Assembly: GCF_949987535.1 (NCBI RefSeq)
Contig: NC_080075.1
Location: 60,175,636 to 60,239,635, forward strand
Origin: Balaenoptera acutorostrata
Lineage: Eukaryota; Chordata; Mammalia; Artiodactyla; Balaenopteridae
Direction: 5' to 3'
DNA: 64,000 bases
Below, piece by piece: positions 23,507-36,100 of this stretch. The number at the start of each line of letters is the position of its first letter. Position 1 is the first letter of the stretch. Position numbers and translations under genes: made by a program. The notes below the pieces were generated by a model that saw only the letters and a program-made list of their open reading frames with translations, was not told the DNA's origin and made no database searches.

Positions 23507-23609
23507 TGACCAACCATCCTGGTTTGCCTAAGACTGAAGGTTTCACAGGAAGTGGGGCTTGAAGGCTAAAACTGGGAAAGTCGTGGGCAAATCAGGATGG
23601 TAGGACACC
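23507..23609. mobile_element. short fold-back element, DNA-transposon-like
   Basis: Arms at 23513-23529 (ACCATCCTGGTTTGCCT) and 23585-23601 (GGGCAAATCAGGATGGT) are inverted repeats matching at about 15 of 17 positions. The inner parts (GACTGAAGGTTT and AAACTGGGAAAGTC) also pair roughly, so nearly the whole unit folds back. This is the layout of small non-autonomous DNA transposons in mammals. I cannot name the family from memory. Confidence 0.6.
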
Positions 23610-23679
23610 CTAGAGGAGGAGGTGAGAAGAAAGGAGAGAAGGTGGTGGACATTATTAGAAGTCCACCCCCAAGTAATTA

Positions 23680-23800
23680 CTTATTCATGCACTGAATCAA
23701 TGTTTTCTGAGCATCTGCTGAGCCCAAGCCCTGTGCCAGTGGTGCACAGTGGTGACTCAGTCTCGTGGTGCATGGAGTCCAGTTGTCTAGTGGAATTTGA
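23680..23800 (-). repeat. L2 3' end fragment, reverse orientation
   Basis: TTATTCATGCACTGAATCAA, TTTTCTGAGCATCTGCTGAG, CCCTGTGCCAGTGGTGCACA, GGTGACTCAGTC, ATGGAGTCCAGTTGTCTAGT follow the reversed L2 3' end. Confidence 0.65.
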
Positions 23801-24309
23801 GAGCCTAGAACTGAGTAGGAACCTGAATATCTTATAGTCAAAACCATCCTGCCCTGATTTAATAAGAACTCTAAAACTTGGAGGTTTTGAATGGCAGATG
23901 CTCCTACAGTGTGTAAGACCACTCAGTCAGACCTCAGTTGTAAGAGCTGCTCAGTTTGCTGAACCAAACTGTCTCTTTCCCTGTCTCCCATCAGCAGCTG
24001 CTTGCACTTCAGACCATGCCAAATCCCCTCTTCATATTCCATCTGTGCCTACTCAGCATATACATTTATATTCTACTGTCTCTACATCACCTTCGAGGTG
24101 TCAGATGGAATTACAACCCATTACTGAAATGAGAACAGTAATTTACAGAGGAATGCTGACTTAACATAGTTACAAACAAAAGAGGAAGAATACTTGAATA
24201 GAAATACATACATTGAAATTTTGTGTGTATACACTCAGGTTAATCCTGCATATTTTCATCTCTCAAAACACTTGCCCCTTTCTACTTTGTATCACAATCA
24301 TTTAGAAGC
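23801..24309. other. unclassified non-coding sequence
   Basis: No supported gene; the 88-codon open frame at 23898 shows no motif. Confidence 0.55.
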
Positions 24310-24420
24310 ATATGCTGTGTCCTCTTGAGAGAGGGGTCCATATCCTATCTATGTTTTCACCTCTAATCTCAGCAGTTTCCTGATGCCTTGAACATAGTAG
24401 CTTCTCTATAAATGGTTGCC
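24310..24420 (+). repeat. L2 3' end fragment, diverged
   Basis: Weak match to the L2 3' region: GAGAGAGGGGTCCATATCC, CTCTAATCTCAGCAGTTTCC, GCCTTGAACATAGTAGCTTC and TCTATAAATGGTTGCC. Confidence 0.5.
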
Positions 24421-26479
24421 AAGAAATACATACACTAATGGAAACATATTTTCTGAAAGTCAGTCAGTTTGGGCAACTGCTTCCCTTAGCTCAGGGACAA
24501 CTGGTTTGACCTTGATTTGAAGCAGTCTCATAAAAAAGGCATTTAGCTTACTAAATGTCTGCATGTTTGGAGCTTTGTGAAAGGATTTACTGCCACAAGG
24601 TCTGTTCTATTTATCTTTTCCATTTAGGAAAGCTCTTACTGATGTGGACCAATATCTAATATCACAGAAAATAGGAAAAGAGCTGGAAGAACCTTATTTA
24701 GAAGCTGATTTGAGAAGTAAACTTGTTTTCCTAGCATCTAGTACAGTGCCTATAAGTCTTTAAGAAGTTAGAGGAATATGGTAACTAAGGTAAATATCAC
24801 TCATATATGGGATCCAAACAAGAAGGAAGACCTTTTCAGCAGCTCAGAGGCTAGAGGTGTTTATTTTAAATCAATCAAAAGGGATAGTGATTTTTGAAGT
24901 GTTGCATCATAGGATTTGTGGAGAAGGTAAATTCCTTTTGAAATTAGAATAAGGGTACAAATAACTTTCCTTATCCCTAGGAGAAGAAAGATCAACCCAA
25001 TCACACATTTAAAGCCCAAGTAACTTTTTCTGGGTTGCTTCCATTCATTAACTATTGCTCCACCTTGATGTAGTATCAGTGTTTCAGTTCTTGTAAAATT
25101 CAAATTTGTTTACAAAGCTTCTTTCAAATCAACAACTTATTCTCAATATTGATCTGAGTAGAGAACTTGTTATTTCTAAACAACCTGATTTTTAGTGTGT
25201 TCCTTATTTTCTGGGTCTCAAGTTCACCTTGTAACAAGAAGTACTTAACTTCATGATTTCCCTACCCAGCAGGGGCCAGAGATCTTTCCCTCAGCTGTAC
25301 TTGAGACCACTCTCACTTTCTCATTTTCTCCACCCCTAGCTGCTCAGACAGATGGCTTAAAGACTGAACTCTGTTATGCAGCCTTCTGCCTTCGGAGACC
25401 TTTTCCCCTTGAACTCATCCTGGATACCACTATAATGTCTATTTTATTTTTCAAATGAAATACCACATGAAAAGTGAGATAGCTCATGGTACATAGTTGG
25501 CACTATTATTAGCTAGTAGTAATAAACTACTATTATTACAAGTGTTTGTCCCTGTTAGGAGCTAGCAGGCCAGCAGGTAAAGCTAGTCTTTACTTTGCCA
25601 TTGTTTTTGAGTTAGGCATGCTGCTACCTCACTTAAAATTAATGATTTCCAGCAAAAATCTTTGCTCAAAGTACACATGTAAGCAAACTGCCAATGGAAT
25701 GATTTTCTTTCACTAATCCTTGATGTTGTATAAATTAATTCTTCAACCAAGGAAGTACTTTTTAAAATTTTATTGCTAAAAAGTTTATTAATTTTACTTT
25801 GCATAATAAATGTTTACTCTTTGGTAGAAGTAAAATTTCAAATCCATTGACAAACCATAATACATGGAATAATCAGTGTAATTCAGAACACTTGATTGTA
25901 GTGTTTTATTTATATCACAACAGACAGAAACTGAGTGAATTATTTCAATCAGCTATAAATGTATTTCAGCCACCCACGTTATTCTAAAGCAATTCCCTAG
26001 AAATAATGTTTGTCCATATGCTTTCTAAATGCCTTGACGTTTAAAAATTTGAAGGGTTATCCAGGAATAATTTGACAGTGTTACCACTTCCTTCTTCAAA
26101 CCTCAAACATTCCCATTGTATCTCAATGTTGTAAGAGCCAGTATCAATGGTCCAGTTTAAAATGATAATAACTATAGTGGTTATATAGCATTTCATCATG
26201 GGAACATCAAAAAAATGGATAAGAGGAGGCAACACTCCTTAAGTGTAATATTTTTTAAGTTCAAAGTGCAATACGAGGTCTCATCCCAAGTAACTAGCCC
26301 AGAACAAGTGCTTTTTTGATGGTCAAGACCATCACCCAAAGCTCCGTGTAATGTGGAGAAGTAAGCATATGTTATAAAACACTTAAATGCACTGATTTCA
26401 TGTCCTTATAAAGCATGTTCTAAGTTGCATATGACTTTTCAGTGCTGTGGAACTAGATGAAGCACAGTGCAGGGGATTA
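24421..26479. other. unclassified non-coding sequence
   Basis: About 2 kb, AT-rich, with short open frames (61-80 codons) that show no motif. I see no gene and no repeat that I can name. Confidence 0.55.
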
Positions 26480-26640
26480 GGACATTTCTTTTAAGTAGAC
26501 ACCATAACTTTGAACCCCAGTTCTCCTGGTTGCAGGTTTGTATCCTTGAGCAAGTCATTTAGACTGTCTCAACCCTATTTTCTAGGATACAGTTATAATT
26601 GTGATAGAGAATAAAAGAGATTATATATGAATAATTATAT
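26480..26640 (+). repeat. MIR SINE fragment
   Basis: TTGAACCCCAGTTCTCCTGG, CTTGAGCAAGTCATTTAGAC, TGTCTCAACCCTATTTTCTA and GAGAATAAAAGAGATTATAT follow the MIR core and 3' part. Confidence 0.7.
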
Positions 26641-27704
26641 CCACCTTTATGAAAGTATCAGTATATGGAAACAATATATGATGAAGTGATAATCATATCG
26701 TCTGTATTCCTGGGTCTTGGATTGCTCTACTCAATCCTATTAAGATTTTTATAGCACATGACAAATTGCTTTTATTTGCCAACAAAAGTCTTATAAAAAA
26801 CCTTGCTTCAGCCCCATCATTCTGATTTCATTGTGATCATGGCTCTAAATCATTTCCCCTGCTTCTCTGTTTTGTTTCTTTTGTATATTTTAAGATAATT
26901 TCCATCTAAACATTGTATGAACCACATCAGTGAAATCTAATTAGTAAATCACCTGCTTCAGCAGCATGTGCCTTGATCTCATTACTCCTCCCCGTGAGCC
27001 ATATGTCTGCTTCCAACATCCATCTTTCTATGTGATTACTGCAGCAAAGAATTTATTTGGTTTTGCAAGAACTGTCTCACCTCTTTGCAAGGCATTTCTT
27101 TTCTTGAGTTTCCCAAGGTAGACATCCTGCAGTTGTCTTTCTCAACCCCATGCTGTGACTATGGTACAAAGGGTGCAAAGTAATAACAGTTTCTTTTTCT
27201 ATCCTATGTGCTGTGCCTATGTGCTGTGTTGTTGGATTTTTGGTTTTGCTTCTTTTCTTTTCTTCACTGATAGTAAAAGATTAAAAGCTACTACATTGTG
27301 ATTGTTATTTACTTGTTTATTCCCTTTGGGCCATTTTTCTTTCCCCAGAAAGAATTATATTAACATCTTATTGAACTTTGTGTCCAAAAGTGATCGTGCC
27401 TCGATATAATGTAGAAAAGTCAAAAAAAGAAACTGGGAAAAGAGTAAAAAAATAAGAAGTGAGTTGAAAAAAATGACCAGTCCTGGATTTTTTTTTTAAG
27501 TTGGATATTACCCATTTGAGCATCTAACTTTTCTTTGTTGGGAAAAAAGCTCTCATAAAAGTCTTTTGATAATTTTATAGAACCAGGATACCAATTAAGT
27601 TGGATGATATTATCCTAAGCAGCCCAGGAATTTCCTGAGATGAAATGAAAACTTTGGTGTAAATAGTGTCCACTTTTCTGCTTGCTCCAGTATTTGATTT
27701 TAAT
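26641..27704. other. unclassified non-coding sequence
   Basis: No supported gene. A perfect 13-bp tandem pair at 27203-27228 is listed separately. Confidence 0.55.
27203..27228. repeat. perfect 13-bp tandem duplication
   Basis: CCTATGTGCTGTG is present twice head to tail, 27203-27215 and 27216-27228, with no mismatch. Confidence 0.92.
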
Positions 27705-27890
27705 ATTTAACACAACACAATTCATCCATTTAATATATATTTGTTTAATGCCTGCTATGTACCAAGCCCTGCTGTATGAACTGGGAATACAGTGATGAAC
27801 AAGACATACATACTCACAGCTCTTATACCTCTTAATAGCTATTGAGGAAGGAAGGCACTGAACAAGGACACAAAGCAAAGGATGATGAAT
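27705..27890 (-). repeat. L2 3' end fragment, reverse orientation
   Basis: AATTCATCCATTTAATATAT, TTTAATGCCTGCTATGTACC, AAGCCCTGCTGTATGAACTG, GGAATACAGTGATGAACAAG and the following CACAGCTCTTATACC are reversed L2 3' end text in the right order. Confidence 0.7.
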
Positions 27891-28214
27891 GCTGAGAGAG
27901 GAACAGGACTCCAGGATTCCTAACCTGGTGTAGAGGGCTGCTCTGAGAGCACAGCATCTAAACTGATACCTGGGAAGTGAGTAGAACTGACTGGAAGTTC
28001 GTAGAGATAATGCTTCACAAACAGTAGAAAGGCCCTAGGACGTAAGCATATTTGAATGTAGTTAAAGCAGAACCACTTCTAGAAACTATTCTCTATGTAG
28101 CCCTCAGCAGACTACTCAAAAAAAAAAAGGAAGGAAAACTTCACTACCTGACTCTATCAAGTCTCATTGTAAAAGTCTTCATACCTCATTATATCTTTCC
28201 TTCTATAATTGTAA
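27891..28214. other. unclassified non-coding sequence
   Basis: No supported gene; GAGAGAGGAACAGGACTCC and neighbours might extend an older repeat. Confidence 0.5.
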
Positions 28215-29459
28215 TCTCTCCCCAAATTTTATTATGAAAAATTTTAAGCCTACATAAAAGTGGAAAGAATTATACAGTGAACACACATGCTCAAAACCAA
28301 GATTCTACAATTAATATTTTGCCCTATTAGCTTTTTCACATATCAATCCATCTATCCATTCCTCTATTTATTCATCAATCCATGTTTTTTTTAAAGCAGT
28401 TTGAAATTAGTTGCAGACGTCAGGACACTCAATCCCTAAATAATTTCAGCATGTACATCATTAACTAGAGTTTGATATTTGCATGTGTCTGAGTGTGTAT
28501 GTGTATAAAAACAAATATATATTTGTATATTTTAAGTGTAATACACATGATGAAACATAAAAAACACAGTTATACTATTCAATAAGTCTTAAAAAGTGTA
28601 TTCATTTATGAAACTCAAACTCTTATCATGATATATATTATCATCACCCCAGACAGTACCCACCCCATGCCTTTTCCTAGGCTATCCCTGTCCCCACGAC
28701 TCCCAAGGCAAACACTGTTCTCATTTCTTTCCGGTATAGATTAATTTACCTATTTTAGAACTTTTATATAAATTGACTCATATAGTATAAACTCTTTTGT
28801 ATAAGCCTTTTTTTCCTTTAGCAAATTGATTTTGAGATTTATTCATGTTATATGTATTAATAGTTTGTTCCTTTTAATTGCCAACTAATGATCATTGTAT
28901 GAATATATAGCAGTCTCTTTAGCCATTTTCTGATGAAAGACTTTTGGGCTGTTTCCAATTTGGGAATATTATAAATAAAACAGCTCTGAATATTCTTATA
29001 CAGTGCTTTCTTGTGGACATATGCTTTCATTAACCTACCTCTAAGTAGTGAATATATTCTTTTGTAAGTATTCTTCTAAAAGCTGTTGAGTTTTAGCTTT
29101 TATGTTTAGGTCTCTGTACCACTTCAAATTAATATTTTATATGTTGTGAGGCAGGGGTTGAGGCTCCTTTTTTTTCCATATGGATTTTCAGTTGTTCAAC
29201 ACCACTTGTTGAAAAGTCTTTCTCCTCCCCCATTGGATTGCTTTGGCACTTGTGTCAGACATTAAGTGACCACATGGATATATTTTTGGTCTTGATTTCT
29301 CTAGTTTTTTAGTAAGTCTTGTTACTATTTAGTGTAAGTCCTCCAACTTGGTTCTTTTTTTTTTTTCAAGATAGATTTTGTTATCCTATGTCATTTGTAT
29401 TTCCATATAAATTCTAGAATCTGACTATCAATTCCTACAAAAATGCCTGATAGTATTTT
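28215..29459 (-). repeat. old L1M, 3' UTR and end of ORF2 (outer element)
   Basis: The start carries L1M 3' UTR text reversed: TTATGAAAAATTTTAAGCC, AAGAATTATACAGTGAACAC and CAATCCATGTTTTTTTTAAA. Further right is degenerate ORF2 C-terminal text, for example TTTTGGGCTGTTTCCAATTT, TCAACACCACTTGTTGAAAA and TATTTCCATATAAATTCTAG. It is cut at 29459 by the L1-E insertion and resumes after 30345. Divergence is much higher than in L1-A to L1-F, which fits an insertion far older than those copies. Confidence 0.8.
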
Positions 29460-30011
29460 TTAAAATTTTTATTGGAGTATAGTTGATTTACAAAGTTGTG
29501 TTAGTTTCGGGTGTACAGCAAAGTGAATCAGTTATACATATACCTACTTTTTTTTTTAGATTCTTTTCCCATACAGGCCATTATAGAATATTGAGTAGAG
29601 TTCCCTGTGGTATACAGCAGGTTCTTATTAGTTATCTATTTTATATATAGTAGTGTGTATATGTCAATCCCAATCTCCCAGTTTATCCCTCCCCCCATCC
29701 CCTGGTAACCATAAGTTTGTTTTCTACATCCGTGACTCTAAGCCATGTCATAGGTTTGTCTTTCTGTGTCTGACTTACTTCACTCAGTATGACAATCTCT
29801 AGGTCCATCCATGTTGCTACAAATGACATTATTTTGTTCTTTTTATGACTGAGTAATATTCCATTGTATATATGTGCCACATCTGCTTTATCCATTCCTC
29901 TGTTGATGGACACAAGGGTTCTCTTTTCTCCATACCCTCTCCAGCATTTATTGTTTGTAGATTTTTTGATGATGGCCATTCTGACTGATATGAGGTGATA
30001 TCGTATCATAG
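29460..30011 (-). mobile_element. L1-E: 5'-truncated LINE-1 with perfect 19-bp target-site duplication
   Basis: A young-type L1 3' UTR (TTGATTTACAAAGTTGTGTT, GTACAGCAAAGTGAATCAGT) plus the last part of ORF2, reversed. AAATGCCTGATAGTATTTT stands at 29441-29459 and again at 30012-30030 with no mismatch, marking the target site inside an old L1M. Inside the copy, TTGATGGACAC is followed directly by AAGGGTTCTC, whereas L1-A has about 210 bp more there. The copy therefore has an internal deletion in the ORF2 C-terminal region. Confidence 0.95.
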
Positions 30012-30032
30012 AAATGCCTGATAGTATTTTGA

Positions 30033-30345
30033 TTTAGACATGACCTTTTCATATTGCTGCCTGACTTCCTCACATCATGGTGAGGTCCTAAGGGCAAAAC
30101 TCTGAAGAGAAGAAGGGAGGAAAGGGGGAGGGGAGAAGAATGGGAGGGAGAGAGAGAGTATGCACCAGGTGGAAGATGCACTACTTACTATGACTCAATT
30201 TTGGTAGTCACACATCACTTCCTCTGCATTTTATTTTTCAAGTCAGTCACAAAATTGTCCAATTTCAAGGAAAGGGGCAAAGACTCTGAGGGGGGGAGTA
30301 ACAAGATTCTGTTAGAGGATATGGTACCAGAACTTTTGCAGTGAC
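30033..30345 (+). repeat. MaLR-type LTR fragment
   Basis: TGCCTGACTTCCTCACATCA, a purine-rich stretch (30105-30165), GTAGTCACACATCACTTCCT, CAGTCACAAAATTGTCC and AAGGGGCAAAGACTCTGAGG fit the second half of MLT1-type LTRs. It lies between the L1-E site and the resumed L1M, so it is another insertion into, or joint within, the old L1. Confidence 0.55.
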
Positions 30346-31400
30346 TATTTTTGTAAACACACTTTGCCACAATTCTAGCAGTATTTTGGTACATTCCTTA
30401 GTATTGTCTAGATAAACATTCATGTTATCTGCAAGTAGAGATTTTTTTCATTAAAAAAATCTGTTTTAAATTTCTTTTTATTATCTTATTTCAGTGACTA
30501 GGACCTCCAGCGCAATTATGAATAGAGTAAGAGTAAACATCTTTTCCTTGTTCCCTATGGGAGGGTGTTTTAATATTTCACATTAAATGTGATATTAGCT
30601 ATAGTTTTTCATAGATGCCATTTATCAAATTGATTTTCCCAGTTTACACAGAATATTACTTATGAATAGGTGTTAAATTTCACCAACTGCTTTTTCTGAA
30701 TCTATTGAGATGATTACATGGTTTTCTCCTTTAATCTGCTAATATGGTGAAGTACAGTGTTTTCTGATTGTTAAACCTTGAATTTCTGGGGAAAAAACAC
30801 CACTGGTTTATGATGTATTATCCTTTTTATAAGTTTCTGGAGTCAAGTTTATAATATTTTTAAAATAATTTTTGTGTCTATGTTCACAAAATATATTGGT
30901 TTACAATCTTAATTTTGTTAGCTCTGACCTCAATAAAACAAGTTACAAAGTGTTCCTTTTCCTCTATTTTCTGAAAGACTTTGAGTAAGTTTAATGTTAT
31001 TTCTTTCTTAAGATGTGGTAGAATTCACCAGCAAAATCATATGGGACTAGAATGTTGTTTGTGGGACAATTCCTCCACAAATAAAATTTCTTTAATTGAT
31101 ATAAGGTTATTCATATCTTGTATTTCATTGTGTGGTAGCTTGGTTAGTTATATTTTTCAAGAATTTGTCCATTTCATCTAAATTGTTGAACATATTGGCA
31201 TAAAGTTGTTCATTATATTTCATTTTACATTTTTAATGTCTTTCATTCTTGTTAGTGCTAATTTATGTTTTATCTTTTTTCTTGATTTTTCTTGTTTAGT
31301 ATCCAGCCAGGAATTTATCAAATTTCTACTATTTTCAAAAAAATCAAATTTAAATTGGCACAATTTTGAAGTGACATATATTTGTTAGATTGTTTGATAA
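30346..31400 (-). repeat. old L1M ORF2 fragment (outer element, second part)
   Basis: Reversed ORF2 polymerase text, degenerate: TCTATTGAGATGATTACATG, GCTAATATGGTGAAGTACAG, TTTATGATGTATTATCC, TTTGTGTCTATGTTCACAAA, AAATATATTGGTTTACAATC and TTCAAGAATTTGTCCATTTC. It continues the element that starts at 28215. Many stops in all frames. Confidence 0.8.
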
Positions 31401-31409
31401 ACGTCTTTC

Positions 31410-31510
31410 TTTTTTTGGTTCATAATTGTATCCCAAGTGTCTAGCACAGTGTCAGGCTTATAATAGGTGCCTTCTAAATATTTTTTATGAAGTGAATGAA
31501 TGAATGAATG
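31410..31510 (+). repeat. L2 3' end fragment
   Basis: AATTGTATCCCAAGTGTCTA, GCACAGTGTCAGGCTTATAA, TAGGTGCCTTCTAAATATTT and the terminal GAATGAATGAATGAATGA repeat match the L2 3' end well. Confidence 0.8.
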
Positions 31511-32395
31511 ATCCCTCTATGTAGTTATAAATCTTGTGAAATTTAGGAATAATAATATTAAATAAAATGTTTGCTTTTAACTAGTTTTTGACTTAAGAAT
31601 AGTGATAACAATACAGAGCTCTTGATTAAGAGATGTATAATGCTGTTTCTTTGGTCAGAGATATAAATGAAATTTCCCCTACACTTATATCAATGTTTGC
31701 GACAAAATATTACTATACTGTAAAAATATAAAATAAATGTTACTAGGTTTTTTTCTTCTTTTAATTCAGGCAACTGTCCCCGAGTAAATGGTCCTCAGAG
31801 AGGGAATATTTCCAATCTGAATTTTCTTTTAATGAAACCATAACAGAATTACGGTAACCTGATATTAAAGTTCCTTAAAATTATCTTTGAGTAGTTTAGC
31901 TAATAATTATTGACCTCAGAGGCTGACAGATTACTTCAGATATCTGAGGTATCAACACTTACATAAAACATATATCTATTAAAGTAGAACATATCAATTG
32001 TATCAGAATGCTGGATCTGGATTGAAGGAAACACATGGAAACTGAGCAGCTGTTATGAATTGAGATCAGCGGGTCTAAAATTTTCATGGGATTCCAAAAT
32101 CCACTTTTCTGGGAAATTGCATTAGAAAAGGGAGCAAGACATTGGATCTGGATGATTTCTATTTTGCTCATCAGACCTCTTGTCAACAGATTCTATGAAC
32201 AACTGAAAGTATATTTTATTTGCATCTCTGTCATTATATACAGGGGATTATTTTTTAATCATTGAGAAGTGAAATTTAGTACCCCTTAATAACAACAAGG
32301 AAAAATAATAATACATCTGTTTGAGTTTGGAGAGACTTGTGAAGGCTCAGAAATAGTTGAGCATGAAAACATTCTCTGTAAGATTTCATTCGTCT
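31511..32395. other. unclassified non-coding sequence
   Basis: No supported gene or repeat. Confidence 0.55.
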
Positions 32396-32900
32396 TCCAT
32401 TACCTATAAACTGATAGCTAAGCTTCTTGGTCTAGTTTCATGGGGTCTGTGATATGGCCCTCTTTACTTCTTCCAATTCCTGGTTCACTTTTCCCTGGTA
32501 GCAGCTATTCACACTAGATAGGCTGCTTCTTCCTGGTCTTCCCTCCAAGGATGCTTATCATTACCTGTGAGTCTTTGCTCTTGCTTCTTGACTTCCACAT
32601 CACCTCCACATTTGCCTCAGTATGAATATGCTCTCCTTCCTCTCCGTTCATACATACATACATACATGTCCTCAAAACCTGGGTCTGGTCCAAAATTTTC
32701 CATATTTTTCTTCCAATTTTTGCAACATACAGTGACTGCTCCCTTTCAGTTCCTGTGGCACCACTAACTTTGAATTTTAACTACTCTGTAAAATTAATTT
32801 CTGTTTTATATATTCAAACCTCTTTATGGACTATAAGCCCCTTGAGAGTAAGTACCACGTGTAATATTTCTAAAGTATATAACTTTTCTGCCTTAAATAT
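32396..32900 (+). repeat. probable L2 3' region, diverged
   Basis: C/T-rich text such as CCTGGTCTTCCCTCCAAGG and GCTCTTGCTTCTTGACTTCC, followed by GACTATAAGCCCCTTGAGAG, fits the L2 region around the ORF2 end and the 3' UTR. A CATA microsatellite at 32642-32667 interrupts it. The assignment rests mainly on the last 80 bp. Confidence 0.45.
32642..32667. repeat. (CATA)n microsatellite
   Basis: About five tandem CATA units. Confidence 0.85.
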
Positions 32901-32914
32901 TGATCATGTTAAAA

Positions 32915-33130
32915 TAAGATAGGCAGTTAAGCAACCAAATTTTGGTCACACAAACTTGGGTTCAAATACCAAGTTGGGTTCCAACTCCCCCTATTCAGTA
33001 AGGTAATCATGGGTAAGTTACTTAACATCTCTAAACATCAGTTTCTTTGTTTTTTGTAAGCGAGATGATCCAAGTTATAAATTGGGAATAGTAAGTTGAC
33101 AATAAGGACTAAATAAGATAATGGATATAA
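32915..33130 (+). repeat. MIR SINE, nearly full length
   Basis: AAACTTGGGTTCAAATACC, TCATGGGTAAGTTACTTAAC, ATCTCTAAACATCAGTTTCT and GGACTAAATAAGATAATGG follow MIR from head to 3' part on the plus strand. Confidence 0.8.
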
Positions 33131-36100
33131 TATGCATTATGCATGGTTAAGAAATGCCAGTTATTCTTATAATACTACATTTATTTAATGAGTCAGAGTT
33201 ATCTTTATGGATATCATTGTTTGAACTGAGCCATGCTAAGGTGTACAGGACTATTTGGTTCTACTGTAAATGAGCCCCAAGTGTTATCCTTACTTTAGTT
33301 ACTTATCTGTTCTTTACATCTTTTGTTTTCTACCTCAACCTCAAGGTATTGGTTGTATGCTTTCTTTGATGTCCATATGCCTACATCAAGGAACATCTCA
33401 TTCTTTTTTGCTTTTAATCTTATATGCAGCAATGCTAGGATTTGTCCTAAAACCTACACTGATTTGATGCTTGCTCTAAGGAATGGAAGTTTTGGTGCTA
33501 CAAATCTTGAACTTGTCCCAGGCACACACTAGAGATTTCATAAACATTTTTTAATTGGTGAGTTAATCAGCATATTAACAAATGAATGCATGAACATATG
33601 AATAGAATTAAGGAATGAATAAATGCATACTGCTGTCCCTGTTTACTTTCAGATATAACTTGTTTCCTGACTTCCTCTGGATCCATTCTTTCTAGCGGCT
33701 GAATGACACCAACCTTATACTTGGTTTAATTCACTGGTTTTCATGTTTTGGTTTGAATTCTCTTTAAAAGTTCCCCCTATTCTTCTTGCAATTTTTGCTT
33801 CCCTAACATCTATTCACATTTGGAGTCACATTGACATGGTGCATGATTCCCTTTGTTTTTTGTTACTTCAGTGCCCTCTTCCCATAGAATTTCTCCTTAA
33901 GTCCAGATCTTAGTCATTAGTCTTGAATTTTGTGCTTGAACTTGTCCAAACAATGAAAACAAGATCCTCTCCTGACACTTTCTGAATTCCCTGCTTCAGT
34001 CCAACTTCTGTTCTCACTAAGACAGTCCTTCTAGCTCACCTATCTCCAGGTGCAGATTTTGGTGTTCAAGATACTCCCTACTGCTGGCTATGTTCTCTGG
34101 TCTATTGCTTTCTCTTACACACTGTTGAACTTGCTCTACTTACTATCCCTGCAATTCCTGTTTTTGTAGTATGTGATGTAAAGAATGGACAACCCAGCCA
34201 GATGTAATATTGTTCAATATACATTAATCTTCACATTCTCTTTCTTAGTCCATAGGGTAGTGTTCTCCTCCGCAAAAAAAGTCCAATGCTTTTTTTAAAT
34301 AGTATTTTTAGCTGTGCAAAAATATTTCATGTCTGAATCATATTCTAGATCAGTGTTTTACAAGCATTTTTCTAAACTTACAATAAGAACTTTAACACTA
34401 AGACATGATAATGTGTGTATGCATTGTAATGCATGTACTTAAACCATTATTTAATGCAATGATATATGTAATATTTTCTAGCCTGTTCTATCACATTCTA
34501 CTTATTTTTAAATAATGTTTGTTGCTACCCACTACTGGGTCATAGCTTCCATGTTTTGTTAAACATGTCCGATTCCTGGATTGCATAAAAATGTGGCATT
34601 CCTGAAATTTCTTTCAAGAGTGGTTGCTGACTTTATTAACTTTCAGTCACAGTGATCTCCATGCAGGGAAGTAAAACAAACAAAAACCCACAAAAAACGA
34701 GTGTAAAATAATTTTGTATGCCATAGATTTTTAAAATTTATTATTTTCCCACTGACTCAGTGTTTGACACCCTTCCCCTCTCATGGAGCATAATACCCAA
34801 TCCTTTTCAGGTATCCATTCGTGCTTAAAAATTAAAACTCCCATTTAGCCAATTTGAAATGTTGTAGCCATTGGAAGTCAGAGATATGGGAGATGTTTTG
34901 AAAGAGGGCAAGATTGGATAATTCTGTCATCATGGCAACAATTTACATTAGCTGGGTCCTTTCCATGATTTTAACAATGGAGGACAGATTTTTCTCCAGT
35001 GGTGTTCTTCAAAGTGGAAAAAGGTAGCACTTCAAAAAAGATGTTGCACGATATCAATAATCTTGGCAAATTCAATTTTAAACAAAGTTACTTTTTTAAC
35101 TAAAAGACTTCTCCAAATATTTTAAGGCCAACATGCATGCTGAATCTCTGGTTCAGTCTGTTATGGCGTACCATCTTCCAGTACATTTGTAGAAACTATT
35201 GAAAGAGAATACACTGAGCTAGGGGTTAGGGATTTGGAAACAAAGTGTTGCTGATGAGCTGCGGTAGAGGGCTTTACTCCTAGTAACATCTCATTTGCCA
35301 TGGCTCCTCATCCTCAACCTTCTTACTCAACAAACAGTCATAGCTCTGTTCTGTTTGTTATGAAAACTTTGCATATGGCTTAATTTTCATTTCAAACTTA
35401 ATGAAACCTCCTACTTATAGTGGTTTGGGGTTGGAGCCACAGACACCTAATTTGCAGGCACCCAGCCCTAGTTGCAGACTTCAACAGGCTAAAAATATAC
35501 CCATCCAAGTTTTGCAGTTATTTCCATTTTCTTAGCCAGACCTTGACACTTCAGTATCTAAAATTCAGACTGGAAATTTCAAGAGAAACATTAGTTATCA
35601 TTAATGAGTCTTATATATTCTAAGTTGAAAATAAAAGAATAAAATAGTAATTGGAGGACAAAGAGTAATTTCTAGAGGGACTATTTAACTATTTGAGAGT
35701 AATTCCTAGAGATTATTTTTTGATATATCATTTTTGTTAACTAAAAATCAAAGCTATTCTGAGTAATAAATAAGCAAAGTAGATTGTCTTGAATCTAACA
35801 GGAAGGTATAAAATAGTAAAACTTTAATTATGTATTTAAGTATTAGGTTTGAAAAATGTATTTTCTATCCCATTTCAAAAACACTGTAGGAGAATAATTT
35901 CATAATGGCTTTTCAAATGTAAATATTATTTTAATACAGATCTAGAAAGTCAGACAACCAAATTCTAGAACAGATGTCATATTAGAACAACTACTTTAGA
36001 ATATTTAAGAAACTATGTTTCATTTTTCCAAAGCATATTTCCAAAATATTTAATTTGTTTGGCTTTAAATCCCCAGCATTTATGTCCTGCTCAAGAAGTT

